Shown here: one piece after another, positions 25,450 to 37,859 of the stretch
Layout of the letters: each line of letters opens with the position of its first letter
Numbering within the stretch: the first letter of the stretch is position 1
NCBI GenBank assembly: GCA_003344405.1
Contig: NOWV01000066.1
Span: 124,001-188,000, forward strand
Direction: 5' to 3'
Length of the DNA stretch: 64,000 nt
Origin: Trichoplax sp. H2
Lineage: Eukaryota > Placozoa > Uniplacotomia > Trichoplacea
Program-made: the position numbers and the translations under genes
The notes under the pieces: model-generated
Told to the model about the DNA's origin: nothing
The model's database searches: none
The model's input: the letters and a program-made list of their open reading frames with translations, nothing else

Positions 25450-25679
25450 CCTGTAGCCTACTCTATCGATTTTAGGTGGAAGAAAGCAGTAATAAGAAAG
25501 AGCTTATGCGAATAGCTATAATATCATACACTGGTGGGTAAACCTTTTCAATAGTATTTTCGATGACCTACTAAAGGATGTGTAGGGTTTATTTTACATT
25601 TGATACCTTTATGCAGTATAGTACGAATAACTACGACAAATTTGGTATCAATTGATCACTATTAAGTTAACAAGCTTAG

Positions 25680-25884
25680 TTCCAGTCCGTACTATTGAAT
25701 TATGGCAATCTATTCTAGTCGTCAATCCAGTATCACGATCATTGACTCGCTACGGTCTTTTCTATGTCCTTCAATTAATGCTACATTGTAAAGATGGAAA
25801 TAATAACGTTTATGGTTCACTGATGAAGACGATGTACTGTACAAATCAGGATCGGTCAATTTTCTTGTACTGCAGTAGTCCATG
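25680..25884 (+). CDS. Unassigned candidate exon
   Basis: An acceptor (CAAGCTTAG) and a strong donor (ATG|GTAAGG) bound a 205-bp frame, phase 1 in and phase 2 out. It includes PVRTIELWQSILVV, RSLTRYGLFYVLQLML and NNNVYGSLMKTMYC. The frame is open and protein-like, but no partner exons could be joined and no family is recognised. It lies divergent from GTF2E1 and could belong to a gene sharing its promoter region. Confidence 0.3.
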
Positions 25885-27700
25885 GTAAGGTTATAACGAC
25901 TAATTTTTAAAGACGATGTGCAATATTCATATACGGACGTGATCTGTTTGCAAGTGCAAGTTGGCTATCATGAATGTCCTAATTTACTCAATGCTATAAT
26001 CATGCCCTATCTTATAATAGTCGAAATAAAGTGCTAGGATGATCTAACGCTTAAAGGTATTTTTCATTCAGTAGTAAGCAATTGTATTCGTCTAGATGAC
26101 TACAGTAAAGGTTATGAACAATGTTGTAAATGCAAACAAACTCTATCTTACTTGCAACTAATATGGTATACTCTCTACATGCATGGGAATATGGCTGACA
26201 ATTGGTCGATAGAAGGAATTATTCCACCGATCAAAGAGTAAGCCTATCTTTCTTCAACCTTATCCTGATAACAAGACGGACTACACTTTACTCCTTCCAT
26301 AACGAGTGAATAATTTAAAAAATCTAGACACCTATAGCATAATGATGGTCTTCATGGATGGAAATGACATGAAAATAGTCGACTTGGGTTCAAATTCATC
26401 TTAATCACCTTAAGAAGGAAGAAATTGGACAGCCTATCCATTCTCCCTCAATATCGACAGTGTACAAGTGTCTATTCAGCTACACTTGTGCAACTATCAT
26501 GGCTAGTATCATACTGTCAAGTGTATTAGGCATGAAAGTCAATTTAACTAGGAGACATAATCCTATTGCATTGACTGTTGATGAATAAGATATCGATCGA
26601 GTTGATGGTTAACGTTAGACGATGAAGATTTACCTTGAATTTTTCAAAGATGGCTGCAAAAGTTGGCCAGAACGATTTGGTTGCCAAGTGAAATAGTTCA
26701 AGCAATATTTGCAAGAGAATAAGATGGAGCATCAGCTGTGTCTTGCTACTCAGACGCTATCACCAAGTCTATAGTAAACTGTATAGTTGTTCTTCCAGCG
26801 GTCAGTTGTATCTACAGTGTACAGTCTTCGTTGTTAGAAGCATCCTGTACTGTACACTGTACAGGTACAGTACAGTACAGTGTACAGTGTGCAGTACTCT
26901 ATACTGTAACACGGTACTGAGTATTGTAGACACTTTTGGGAAAGAGCCCTACTGCAAAGAATCCTGCCGGCAATATCTGAGCGTATAGCGCGCATTCACC
27001 AGCCCAATTCCCATACGTGCCCATGTTAATCGTATTGGTATCCAAGTCTTGTATGGCAGAAATAAGCAAGATGCAATCATTATGGCTGCTGCATGGTGCC
27101 CACTTTTAGCTGTAGGTTGAAGAGATTTTTCCCATCACGACAGCTGAAACTATTCTATAGGATAGTTTAGAGTCCCTGTGAATACTAATAGAGGTTTCTC
27201 ACAGAAAATTCTCTTATTGACAATACTGTAGAAGGCCCTGTTAACCTTTGAACAGCTTTACGATGGCAACGTAACGTGACCATCACTCCTTTTTTCTGTT
27301 ACTCAATTGAACTACTCGATGCAACATTTACGTGGAATTAGAAACAACGATAGGCTTTGGAGGCTATTCGATGTTTTATATGTAATTTATATGAGATACT
27401 GCATCGAATGGTACTATACTTGAAGCTGAAATTCGTTCGGTATTGAAGATATTGCCAAAGAAAATAAAGAAAAGTTTTTATACTCAAGATTTTCGAGAAA
27501 GACATTACTGAGATCAAAGCCCGAGTCCGTCCGTTAGCCTACCGTATACTATAAGATGACTGTCATTGTACCCATACAGTACAGTACGGTGGGACTATTG
27601 CAGGCAGTATTTGGATATCCTTCATTAGTCGCCCCCTGGTCCACTCCAATTGCTCAAGTCCAATCTAATTTGTTGAACTTTTATTTCAGTTTGCATCACC
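25885..27700. other. Interval without a firm gene
   Basis: Contains only short frames. One near 26193 starts MADNWSIEGIIPPIKE and ends at a GAGTAAGC that could be a donor or a stop. A palindromic block lies at 26848-26888. The 3' end should hold the PCNP promoter and 5' UTR. Confidence 0.35.
26848..26888. repeat. Perfect 14-bp inverted repeat in a GTAC/ACAGT-rich block
   Basis: The arm TACTGTACACTGTAC (26848-26862) is complementary to GTACAGTGTACAGT (26875-26888) over 14 bp, with a 12-nt loop that is itself built of GTACAGTAC units. The surrounding 26810-26930 is dense in TACAGTG and GTACAG strings. It could form a strong hairpin or cruciform, or be a decayed simple repeat. Confidence 0.7.
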
Positions 27701-29161
27701 ATGGAAGCCAAAGAATCCAAAGACAAGATCAAAACCAATCGAGGTTGTCATTCTGCTCTTTAGCCATGCTATATAGCAAGTAGACATTGATACGGTATCT
27801 AGCGCCAGTGGTTGAGTAGTAATACAGTAGTGTCATTTTGCCACTTGGCGTCTTGTACTCTGCTGACTAGCATGTATAACCAAAAATATTCGTGTATAAC
27901 TGAACCTGCAAGCCCTGCTGGCATTTATTAGATGACGAGACTCAAAATGATCCAAAAAGCAGCGATAAACGATCAGACACGACCAATACCAATCCAACTT
28001 CTGATCAATCCAGTTGTCCAAGCAGCGAGCAAAATGTAAAAAAACCAATCATGAAAACCAAAATTAAAGTCAGCCTAGCCCAAGCGAAACGCCCGCCAAG
28101 TGCAGTCGATCGTGTAGGTGTTTTTGCTTATGGCTGCTTATCATGGCGCATGGACCATGATTACTTGTTAGATAGACTGCAAGATGCCTATAGAATTGTA
28201 CAAGCTGTAGTGATGATAAATAAACTAATCTTCTACTGCAATTATAGGCTACCAACGTTGTTGCCAAGAAAGTCAAACCGAATGACTCCAGCCGAGTGTC
28301 GGTGGCCAAGGCTTTCCAACAATCGGATGAGGTTAACTACAATGAGAATAAAAAAATATATTAGAAAGTCGTAACAAATGAGATGATAAAATTTTATGTA
28401 TGTTAATTATTGGATGATAACAAATAAATAATAGCCTTACAAAGAGTGATTCCCTATGCAATTTGCCTCATTGCTAGAGCGAAGAGGAAGAAATGCCTTT
28501 AGAAGCAAAGATAAGAATGAGGAATGTCGGACGGTAATTGTATTACTCAAGTAACTCTGCCATGAGCAACCATGTTACCTTTTTACTTTGTCCTGCTGAT
28601 GCCAATCAGTGCATGACTACTGTATTTTTCTTTGCTAAAGTATAGCGTGCAATATTTATAATGTATTTGTATGATATTGATCTGTTATGAATTTCTGCAG
28701 TAGCATTGTCTAAATTCTCATCAAGGAGCAACGCTTAAGGCACGAGTTGCTTCCGGATTATTCGTATAACAAATAGGAATGATACGTGTACTAACAGCTC
28801 TGTAATAGCTTGTTCTATATATGGATATACGAGCACATTATAGACCTAGTTTCTATTTCAACAGTGTTGCTCAACTTGCATTAGCGTTATAATCATCAGA
28901 ACTGAGATGTAGTTTAGATCATTGCAATCCGAATCTGGTATCCATGACATGCTACTATCTTATACTTGTATAGAACATAGCTGATAATACAGGGATCTTC
29001 CACGCCAATGATAAATTATGCTGTGTATTGTTACCTTTAGTTTCACACCTACGTCTTCCGGACCCAATTCATTTGGCAAGACAAATCAGGGATTTGTTGA
29101 CACAGGACGATTATGGAAGAAGAAGATGGAAGATATCGGTAAAGACGTAAATGAGAAATAA
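27701..29161 (+). CDS. PCNP: PEST proteolytic signal-containing nuclear protein
   Basis: Exons 27701-27743, 27932-28117, 28248-28331, 28478-28533 and 29041-29161 encode a hydrophilic nuclear protein of about 160-180 residues (human 178). Seen: start MEAKESKDKIKTNR; a Ser/Asp/Thr/Lys-rich PEST-like segment; KKPIMKTKIKVSL; SRVSVAKAFQQSDE; then the diagnostic SEEEEMPLEAKIRMRNVGR, SSGPNSFGKTNQGF and TGRLWKKKMEDIGKD before TAA. Known: vertebrate PCNP has the same EEMPPEAKMRMKNIGR and SAGPNSFNKGKHGF blocks; it is ubiquitinated and linked to cell-cycle control. The joint between exons 2 and 3 is uncertain. Exon 2's best donor (28118) is phase 1 while exon 3 enters in phase 0, so a small exon near 28168-28203 (RLQDAYRIVQA) may sit between. 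A possible ATTAAA lies at 29177. Confidence 0.87.
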
Positions 29162-29656
29162 AGACTATCCTCCATCATTAAAGTTCTTGCCACTAAGCAA
29201 CGTCATGGTACTCAAACTATGGTCTACGTCTCTCGTCTACTTTACTGTATAGAATTAATTTTTACATTGGTTATTTGTAGTTATCGCATCTTTATAGACC
29301 GTACTGCATAACGAATTTGAAAATAGATAGCATCATTATCATTGTGACGCTAAACAGTATTGCAAATTAAGGAGATGTACTAGAATGGGCATCAACAATT
29401 ACTTTTAAATGTCATTTCGTAAATGGTATAGTGGTTTACTAGTATTATATTATATTGCAGACGCTCAAGTCAGCAGTATAAAGATAGCAATTATATATTT
29501 GATAATGAAAGCAATTGGAATTTGCCTAGTTGTTAAACTTCTATAAATAGAAGCTCCATATCAACTACCGGAAGCTATACCTTTTAGGTATAGTGCATTG
29601 GTTAGTTGATTGCATTTTACTAAATTTGACTAGGTTATACTATATTGAAAGTTCCG

Positions 29657-30711
29657 CTATTTATAAACTAAACTTAACTTTGCTCTTTTGTATTTGCTCA
29701 CGTAAGCATTCATATGTAGATGGTTTGCTTCTTTCTGCTCGGTATCAGGCAGGCTATAATTCTTCTCAATTCTAGTAGTATTTGTATCAGCAGGGATTGG
29801 GGTAGTATTCACAGTCATCATTCGATGTGAATCATCCATGGGAGCAACTACAGTAATATATATATTTTAATATTTGTAATATGAATTTCTTACTGTAAAA
29901 TTCCTCTATATTATATTTGCTATGGACACCAGCATATCTTGAATTAAAGTCGATTTAAACCACTGTCTTATTTAATGATTTCGATTGTACTGTGGCATAC
30001 TGTGGTAATATTTGACATAGATTGAAACCATGTAATGAAGCAATGCAGCAATTTCAAATGCTTCATTGGAGTCATAACGTGAAATGCTGCTATGTTTATT
30101 TCAGTTATTATTATTTCTTAATCTATGCTTGTAACACATACGCGTATGTAATTTTGGAAATGATAGGCGAACCAAGTATAGTATATGGATATCCTAATAG
30201 GGTAGTACTCTTGCATGTTAGCAAAGCATCATAAGGAGATACCTCAATTCGCAAATAGATTGGTAAATAGCGACAAGGATAGATATCTCTATTCGTAGAG
30301 TAAATTATTCTTTATATCTCTGCAGAACAGTAAGCTTTAACATTAAGAATTGATAAGTAGTTTTTATCGAGTAACCGCAAAGTGATATACTAAAATTAAA
30401 GTCTAGTAAAATCATTGTCTCCCTGATTAAAACTTTCTACATATTCTACAAGAAAGCCCCATAGCAATTGAAATGTCCTTGCAACTGGAGTTCTTACAGT
30501 AGTTTACCATCTTGACTTGGACAATCGGACGTTGGGACGACACTGGTCGAAATCATTGAGCATGTGCTTGCAAGCCTTCATACGGAACTCCCTTGCGTAT
30601 TCTTCGTACTGTACAGACCGGCTTTGCAAATTGGACAGAGTTTTATATAAGTACTGAGTCTCGCTTGAGCCCGTGCTATTACGCTTAACTGGCCAGTGTC
30701 GATAGGTTTTG
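29657..30711 (-). CDS. Unrecognised three-exon (or longer) gene between PCNP and WDR3
   Basis: Three minus-strand exons join in phase: 30711-30508, 30089-30001 and 29847-29657 (TAG stop). They give about 160 residues. Seen: KTYRHWPVKRNSTGSSETQ, then YLYKTLSNLQ, a basic/aromatic helix-like part with YEEYAREFRMKACKHML, NEAFEIAALLHYM, a Thr/Asn-rich stretch and a basic C-terminus (YKRAKLSLVYK). The first exon enters in phase 2, so an initiating exon is missing; it must lie in or beyond the 115 bp before WDR3. The gene is head-to-head with WDR3, suggesting a shared promoter, and tail-to-tail with PCNP. LYKTL faintly recalls LYR-motif mitochondrial assembly proteins, but this is too weak to assign. 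Codon-level openness plus three matching phases argues it is real. Confidence 0.5.
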
Positions 30712-30826
30712 CTAAGGATGGCTGCTTAGCTTGCACAGTTAATTAATGAATGTGCTGCATGCTCAAGCAAACCGTCATCGAGTGGAGATCTAAGAACAGT
30801 TTTAGTAACTTTACATTGTCTTAAGT

Positions 30827-33800
30827 ATGGTCTTAACTAAATCTTACCAACGCTATCAGCCTGCTGGTGTATTTGGTGTAATTGCTAGTCCTAACGCCAA
30901 CATCTTAAGCTATCGCGATCAATCCAATGTTATTGTTGCACCAGCTCTGGAAGACGTCTACATTTGGGATATTCGATTGGGTCGTAAGGTAGGATCTAGT
31001 TAGTAGGCAATGAGATATAATTCATCGATTAGATATTTCATACTTTGTTCATCAATAATTTTACTCGTTCTTAGCTAGCGGTATATCATGGAGATCAAAA
31101 TGCAGAAGTAACCGCTCTTGCAAATAGCTCAAACTGGGTCCACATTGCAGTAGGGTAATTAATTAACTATCAATATTGTTAGGCCGTATACAGGGAAAAG
31201 AGATTAGTCAATGATACAATTGGTTACGTTGACAACGATACCGTAGCAAATTGACCTATTGCTACAAAAAAAAATCATTTGATCATCAGTTGCAAAATAG
31301 CAAAATATTGAAGGTTACTTATACTTGTTGCAATAACATAGTTGATACTATTCGTCTTTATGCATATCCAGCTACAATGATGGCACCATTAAATTATGGA
31401 ATACAAATGATGGCAGCAGCAAAGTCACTTTAAGGTATGCTATGCAAAATGAAGATAGACTAATTTTATACAGTAATAATACAACTATAAATATTGCATA
31501 TAACGATAGCTGCAGCTACGATTATATCTCTTTTCTGACGTACTCGTGTGCGTATTTAGCGGGCACAAATCTGCTATAACGGTATTAAAGTACGATACGA
31601 CCAATACAAGGCTGGTTAGTGGCAGCAAGGTAAAATAGATTTTGCTTTCCTATCTAGACTTTTGTAATCGTATAGCACTTTCAGGGATCGTTAATAAATT
31701 AGTAATAATATAGAAATACATACTTACTTGATTCCAAGTATTTTCTCGTATATGGATATTTAAATGTAAGCATGTAAGGATAAATTCATAATTGGCTTTA
31801 CTAACAAATCTCAAATATAGGACAGCAATGTTATATTATGGGATGTTGTCAATGAAACAGGATTATTCCGTTTAAAAGGCCATAAAGATGCCATTACCCA
31901 ATGTTGCTTTCTACGGAATGCAAATGTTCTCATTACCAGGTATCACCAAGTTGATTTGATTTACTACTATCCTTGTATCCACAATAGATCAGTTGAATGT
32001 CAAAGCTACTAACTAACATTATCTTTACTTGATATTATAGTTCCAAAGATTCAATGCTTAAATTTTGGGACTTAGATACGCAGCATTGCTATCATACTTT
32101 ACTTGGGCATCGTAGTGAAGTTTGGGATTTTGTTTTGCTTCGTAATCAAACACGTCTGATAACTGGATGCAGCGATAGCCAACTCAGAGTATGGGATCTC
32201 GTATATAATAAGCACGATCAGATTAAGGTTTGAAATTACCCTTTACTAATCTAATCAATTTATCCGAAATTTTGCTGTATATTAATTCTATGTATATGTC
32301 ACTGCCTAAAGATGCAACATGAAGGGAATCAAGAAAGTAAAAAAGATGAGGAAACCGTGAATGGTGCTGTTGCCTGCCAATACAAGGGATCTTTGATGAG
32401 GCAGAGTAAAGAGAGACTAATAACAATCTTATCTGATGAAGCAGTACTAGGATGCCTGGTAATTGTGATACATTTAGAAGTGATCAATAAAACACTTTTG
32501 CAAGCATATGTTTTCTTTCGTGATAATTTCCTATAGGCCGCTGATGCACAACTGGAGATATTTAGAATTCGTAATGATCAAGAAATCAAAGCGCACGTTA
32601 AAAGACGTATGAAAAGGATTGCTAAAAAATCAAAGTAGGTGACAATATATAAATTTTAATCCCATGTAAATCGATAACTAAAAAGCAACGATATCTCTCC
32701 ATGATTATTTTTTGCTAGGGATAATGCCGAATCCTCTGAAGTGGTATTTCTTTAATGCTGATTTATTAGCACTACTACAATAATTTCCTTACACATATGT
32801 AATCGATACTTATTTTTAGACTCTTCTGCAACCGACCTTAGAAGATGAATATTACAGAATATATGCTATCCGCTGTGATGCTAAAATTAGGTTTGTCAAA
32901 CTGATATGTAACATTTATTATAATATTCGTGAAATTAACGGGTCATTTTACTTCTAGATCGTTCCTTTTGCTGCCAGATGAAGCAGTAGACAATAGTTTA
33001 AAGGTAATCAACTTATACCAACCAATAAATAAATTATCAATTATGCATTATACAGTATATGCATTTATCTTGGGGAATAGGTTTTATTATTACTAAATAA
33101 CAATAGCTTAGAAATTCAACAAATTAATTACGGAGTAAAAGCCATTCAATGCAAGGTTACAAATAATTTACATGCTCTTGGCCACAGAACAGTTATAAGG
33201 TAAACTCGAAGAAATACCATTTTTATGTCGTATTAATTAATATACTTATTCCCATTTACCTTTGGCACGCTAGGTCAGTAGCGTTTAGTGGTGATGGTCG
33301 ATACGTTGCTTCTGGCGCTTCAGAATCTGTCAAAATCTGGAACAGGTAAAGCAAGTGTCTGAATATAATCGATACAAAATAATAGCAGCCTGTTGTATAT
33401 AGTTCTAATTGCGAGAATTTCGGGCATTTTGTCAATCTAGTTCTAGTCATCAAAGTATACGAACATTACCTTCGGGTTACGTTTTAAGTATGTTCTTTGC
33501 ACCTGGCGATAGGCAAATAATTGTTGGAACAAGGGTAAGTAGGGTTTGACAAACTGAATTTAATAAGTGTATGAGGTGAGCATTGACTGTATAAGTTTTA
33601 ATCATCCAACATTAGAGTGGCGAAATACAAATTTTCGATATAGCTTCTGGTTTAATGTTGGAAACAGTTCAAGCTCATTCCAAGAATGTTTGGTCGATGT
33701 GTTTAAATCCTGACAAGGTTGGAACGAAAAACATTTCTTTTTAGCAAGCTATTATTTAATTATTAATTCTTTCGCCTTCGATATCATTAGAGGGGTTTCG

Positions 33801-36531
33801 TTTCTGGTGGAGCCGATCAAAATGTTCAATTTTGGGAATTTGAACTTATCTCCGATGAAAAGTTTTCCAGTTCTAGGTTATTTTAATCGTCATAGTTATC
33901 TCTGTACAACTTTCAAGTAATTGAGATCAAGAAATCTAATATTCCTATTATTTCAATGATGTTATAGTAAGCGATTGTCCATTACGCTAATCAGAACTTT
34001 GCAAATGTCAGAAGATGTTCTGGCCGTGAAGTACAGGTAGTGAATCATCATATGTAGGTCATTCTAAGTCTTTATTTAACGATATTTTTATTTGTTCAGC
34101 CCTGATCAAAGGCTTTTAGGTGTTGCCCTTTTAGATTGCACTGTTAAGATATTCTATTCGGATACCTTAAAGGTAACGTCCCTATAGTTTATTGTGCAAT
34201 AGAATTATTTAATTAGTAACTCCTTGTTGTCATGTTTTAGTTCTTCCTGTCGCTATATGGCCATAAGCTACCCGTCTTGTCTATGGATATATCTTCCGTA
34301 AGTGAGACAGGATGATTATTTTGGTGTAGCTGCCTTTCTGTAGTCACTCTTGTCATAGTGATCTCATTATACCTAGGATAGCACGTTAATCGCTACTGCA
34401 TCTAGTGATAAGAACGTCAAATTATGGGGTTTGGATTTTGGTGATTGTCATAAGTCGATCTTTGCTCATGATGACAGGTACAATATTGTTGCTATCTCTT
34501 ATATTCGTTCCTTGTATTAATCAGACTGTACTTCTTCTTCTCTTTTCTTTCATTACTAGCATAACAACCGTGCAGGTAAATTTTTTGTTGTTTACTGGTT
34601 CAGCGCTATCATTCATAAAAAAATTAATAATCAAAGGCCTCTCCTTATCTTATCTAGTTTATTCCCCGAACTCACTTGTTTTTTACTGCAAGTAAAGATC
34701 AAACCATCAAGTACTGGGATGGTGATAAGTTTGAATATATTACTGCTATGAAGGTCTATCTTATTTATACAATTTTATTTTACATTTGGATTCGAAAATA
34801 GGAAGAAAATTACATCTTATAGCTTTACTAAAGTGAAATTATCGCATTATTTACGTTGTTACAGGGTCACCATGGTGAAATCTGGAGTATAGCAGTTAGT
34901 CCAAATGGCAATTTTTTGGTTAGTTACTTCATTATAAGTTATGGATAGAGTTATTGCTAATGATTTTACAACGGATAACTTTAAATTTTAACTTATTCAA
35001 TTGTTTAAATTTAGGTTAGTAGTTCCCACGACCGTTCGCTACGCATGTGGGAGCGTTCCGATCAGTTAGTTTTCGTTGAAGAAGAGAGAGAGTTAGAAAG
35101 GGAAACAATGTTCGAGGAATCAACATACAATGAATCATCTGATAAAGTGGTAAGAAAATGAAAAGATGCTGTTGTTATCTATAATATTCTAAGTGTATTA
35201 GAATAACAAATATGTATGTCAAAACAGATACCTGGAGAAACATCAACCGAAGTTGCAATGGCTAGCAAAACAACTATCGAAACTGTAAAATCGGTATATT
35301 TATTTGGCTTTATTTATCCGTAGTTTGCAAATCTATTGGTTACAACTGTTATACCAATCTAATTTACTGGCCTCTCTATGTAGGCTGAGCGTATTATTGA
35401 AGCTATTGATATCTACGAAGAAGAGCTGCGTGAAAGGGAAAATTCTCCAAACGTAGGAAAAACCTAAATTCAATTCTAATATCATTCCTTTACTCCTATA
35501 GCGCATTAATGTATGATTTCATTATGACCTATATGTATAGCAAAACGGCCCATTTAACCAAATTTTAAAAGCTCTTGGAGATATTAAGGTTAGTGTTGCA
35601 GAACTAATGACTACATGACTCTATCAGTATCTGCAACGCTTAAAAAACAATGAATTCGATATCATTAGGCAGAAACTTACGTTTTGAACACCCTAAAAAA
35701 GATTAAATCCAGGTTGGAGGAATTTAGTCAATTTGAACTAATTCGATATGCCATTTACGGCACTGATTATAGTTTACCGGGTTTAAGCATGCACCGAATA
35801 CGGCTGATATATATATCGCATATATTAATATTAAAATAGCGAGTTAGAAGAAGCACTATTGGTACTACCATTTGGTAAAGTATTGAAGTTCGTGAAATTG
35901 ACGAATGACTGGATAAAGGTACACAATTTTTGTAAATTATAATCTGTTCCGTTATTAGAATAAGTTTTGGCGTAGTTAAGTATTTATGTTACCGTATAAT
36001 CACCTTGGACAAACGATTTTTCAGTTAAAGATATCGTAATGTTAATTGCAAACCTTCTTTACACCATATAGAATGATCAGGAATTAGAGTTGGTTTGTAG
36101 ATGTTTAATATTTTTACTAAAGTAAGTTTCTATATCTGTGAACATTTTATATGCTCCGGAATTAATTTAATGTTTTATACGTCTGCGATTGTAAATTTAA
36201 GAATTTTTTCCACAGAGTTAATCATCCACAGCTTGTTGCTAATAAGGCATTAATGTCAACATTGGACCATCTAAAAGATATCACCGTGAAAAAAATATCA
36301 TCACAGCGAGTAAGTTGCCCGTTTCCTGTGGTAATGTTGCATTAATGTACATTGTAACGTCTACTTCTCTTCGCTTAGGATTTATTAGGATTTAATTTAG
36401 CTGGATTACAACACATTAAGAGAGAAATGGAATCGAATGATATTACCTTCTTTGTCGACAGCGATAAAAAACTACGAGAAATTAAAAAACGTCGAAAGGT
36501 TAAGCGTTACATTCCGCAATTCCGTTCGTAA
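30827..36531 (+). CDS. WDR3: WD repeat-containing protein 3 (SSU processome, Utp12/Dip2 homologue)
   Basis: Complete, 32 exons, 914 residues (human 943). Exons: 30827-30988, 31075-31154, 31372-31434, 31560-31629, 31821-31939, 32041-32227, 32312-32458, 32537-32634, 32719-32743, 32820-32890, 32958-33003, 33081-33199, 33274-33345, 33441-33534, 33616-33717, 33791-33876, 33968-34036, 34100-34172, 34241-34297, 34377-34477, 34560-34575, 34658-34753, 34865-34918, 35015-35149, 35228-35293, 35384-35452, 35541-35588, 35669-35712, 35840-35918, 36072-36121, 36216-36309, 36379-36531. Known: WDR3/Utp12 is in the nucleolar UTP-B complex for 18S rRNA processing. Seen: the family N-terminus [20 protein letters not shown]; two WD40 propellers with many GH...D...W(D/N/G) units ([19 protein letters not shown]); a basic linker ([12 protein letters not shown]); and the Utp12 C-terminal helical domain ([17 protein letters not shown]), ending in a Lys/Arg-rich tail. 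Confidence 0.97.
34560..34575 (+). CDS. WDR3: 16-nt microexon of WDR3
   Basis: CATAACAACCGTGCAG sits between a pyrimidine-rich acceptor (CATTACTAG) and donor GTAAAT. It supplies six codons' worth of sequence (S-ITTVQ with the upstream AG) that corresponds to a conserved strand between two WD repeats. Both flanking exons fit only if it is included. Automated gene finders would probably miss it. Confidence 0.85.
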
Positions 36532-36759
36532 TATTACGTCCATTCTACACAGCAATTGCTATAATAGCGCATTTAAGATGGAAGTATAGGTGTATTTTGT
36601 GGATATTGAAATTGTCATATAGAAATTGTATGAAAATTGAAGCACTGAATAATCTCGGATTTTAGTTATTCGATATTTTATTATCGAACTTTCAACTGGA
36701 GAATTTGCCCTCTGCATTTAAATTTAATCAGTGAGATTATGTTTTATCCGTATGACTTT

Positions 36760-36765
36760 AATAAA
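36760..36765 (+). terminator. Candidate poly(A) signal for WDR3
   Basis: AATAAA lies 229 bp after the WDR3 stop codon in AT-rich 3' sequence. It is the first canonical hexamer noticed after the stop. Assignment rests on position only. Confidence 0.4.
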
Positions 36766-37859
36766 GGTCTATTATTAATTGATTAAGAAAAAATACCGAG
36801 TAACTGAAACGTATTATGTTGATCTTTATAGCTTGAAATATTCTTTGACTATTCGTTTTCTGCATTTATGGATATACAAGTAGATCGAAAGGAAACAACG
36901 ATGAACATCGATAGCATATAAAATGAGAAAGATTTTATATTATTTTTAATTCTGCTTCCTTTGGTTTAATATCGCTAGCTGGCGTCTTGCGTTAAATTAG
37001 TTAACTCACAAATAATAATTCATATATAGTGTGTGTTAGAAGAGTGCTAAAGGAAGACGACTAGACCGTTCAAATACTGCAGTAGATCAACAGTAGTTGA
37101 TCTGATCTGCATTGCCCTCTCAAATTAGCAGAATATTTCAGGTTCCATGTTCACGTTGCTAGGTTACTACGTAGGGAAATATATCCTTCAGTAATCCTTG
37201 ATATTATACGTGCATTCCATAACTTGAAGCGTAAGGTCGTATTGAAAAGATAAAGACAAATCGTTTACCGTATAGTAACTTACAGGAAGTTTTTATTCAA
37301 TTAGAGGGTTATATTGCAACTTACGAATATTCATAGCGGTAGTTACCCTATCATACGCAATTGAAAGTCCATATACATTTAACTTGAGAAGAAAAACTTG
37401 ACTCTAACACAATAATACTCTTAATACTCTACCGTAAATAAAGGCGCAGGAAAAATAATTTGCAGTGAATGAACGAATTACCACAAAGTCTAATTGGCAA
37501 AAGTGAGTAAAACATATATTCAAGATTTATCTCTACATTATCCTAGACGTAAGAAATTGACCAGTGCTTTAATTCTTGCCTATCACAGCAGTTATCTCGA
37601 TTACATTTAAAAATTTCGAGCTAGGAAAAAGGGTGTGATATCATCAAATAAGAAGCAAGATTGATATTCATCTTTTAAATCGTATTCCATCAACATCTTA
37701 AATGTCTCTCCTCCGTAGTAACAGGGTCTGTCACTCATAATGATAGCAATATCACCCTTAATTTCCAAGTGCCAGCTTTCTCTACTTTAACTATAGAAGC
37801 CATTGCTGGCTTGTTATTAATATAAGCTCAAGGGATAGATTGGGTTTCTTCCTCATTTT
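36766..37859. other. Intergenic, no gene seen
   Basis: AT-rich sequence after WDR3. The only structure noted is a short perfect hairpin, AGATCAAC-AGTA-GTTGATCT, at 37084-37103. Scattered frames toward 37.7 kb on the minus strand probably belong to the neighbouring relic. Confidence 0.4.

Noticed and set aside
26328-26403. tRNA-like A box (TAGCATAATGATGG) and B box (GGTTCAAATTC) at tRNA spacing
   Set aside because: T-stem, D-stem and acceptor stem do not pair, so at most a chance resemblance or very old tRNA relic.
28070-28309. Minus-strand 79-codon frame
   Set aside because: Antisense shadow of PCNP exons 2 and 3.
30645-30660. TATA-box-like TTTATATAAG upstream of WDR3
   Set aside because: It lies inside an open, spliced exon of the minus-strand neighbour (reads YLYKT), so it is better explained as coding sequence.
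34405-34695. 96-codon plus frame within WDR3
   Set aside because: It runs in the wrong frame through WDR3 exons and introns; the true exons are 34377-34477, 34560-34575 and 34658-34753.
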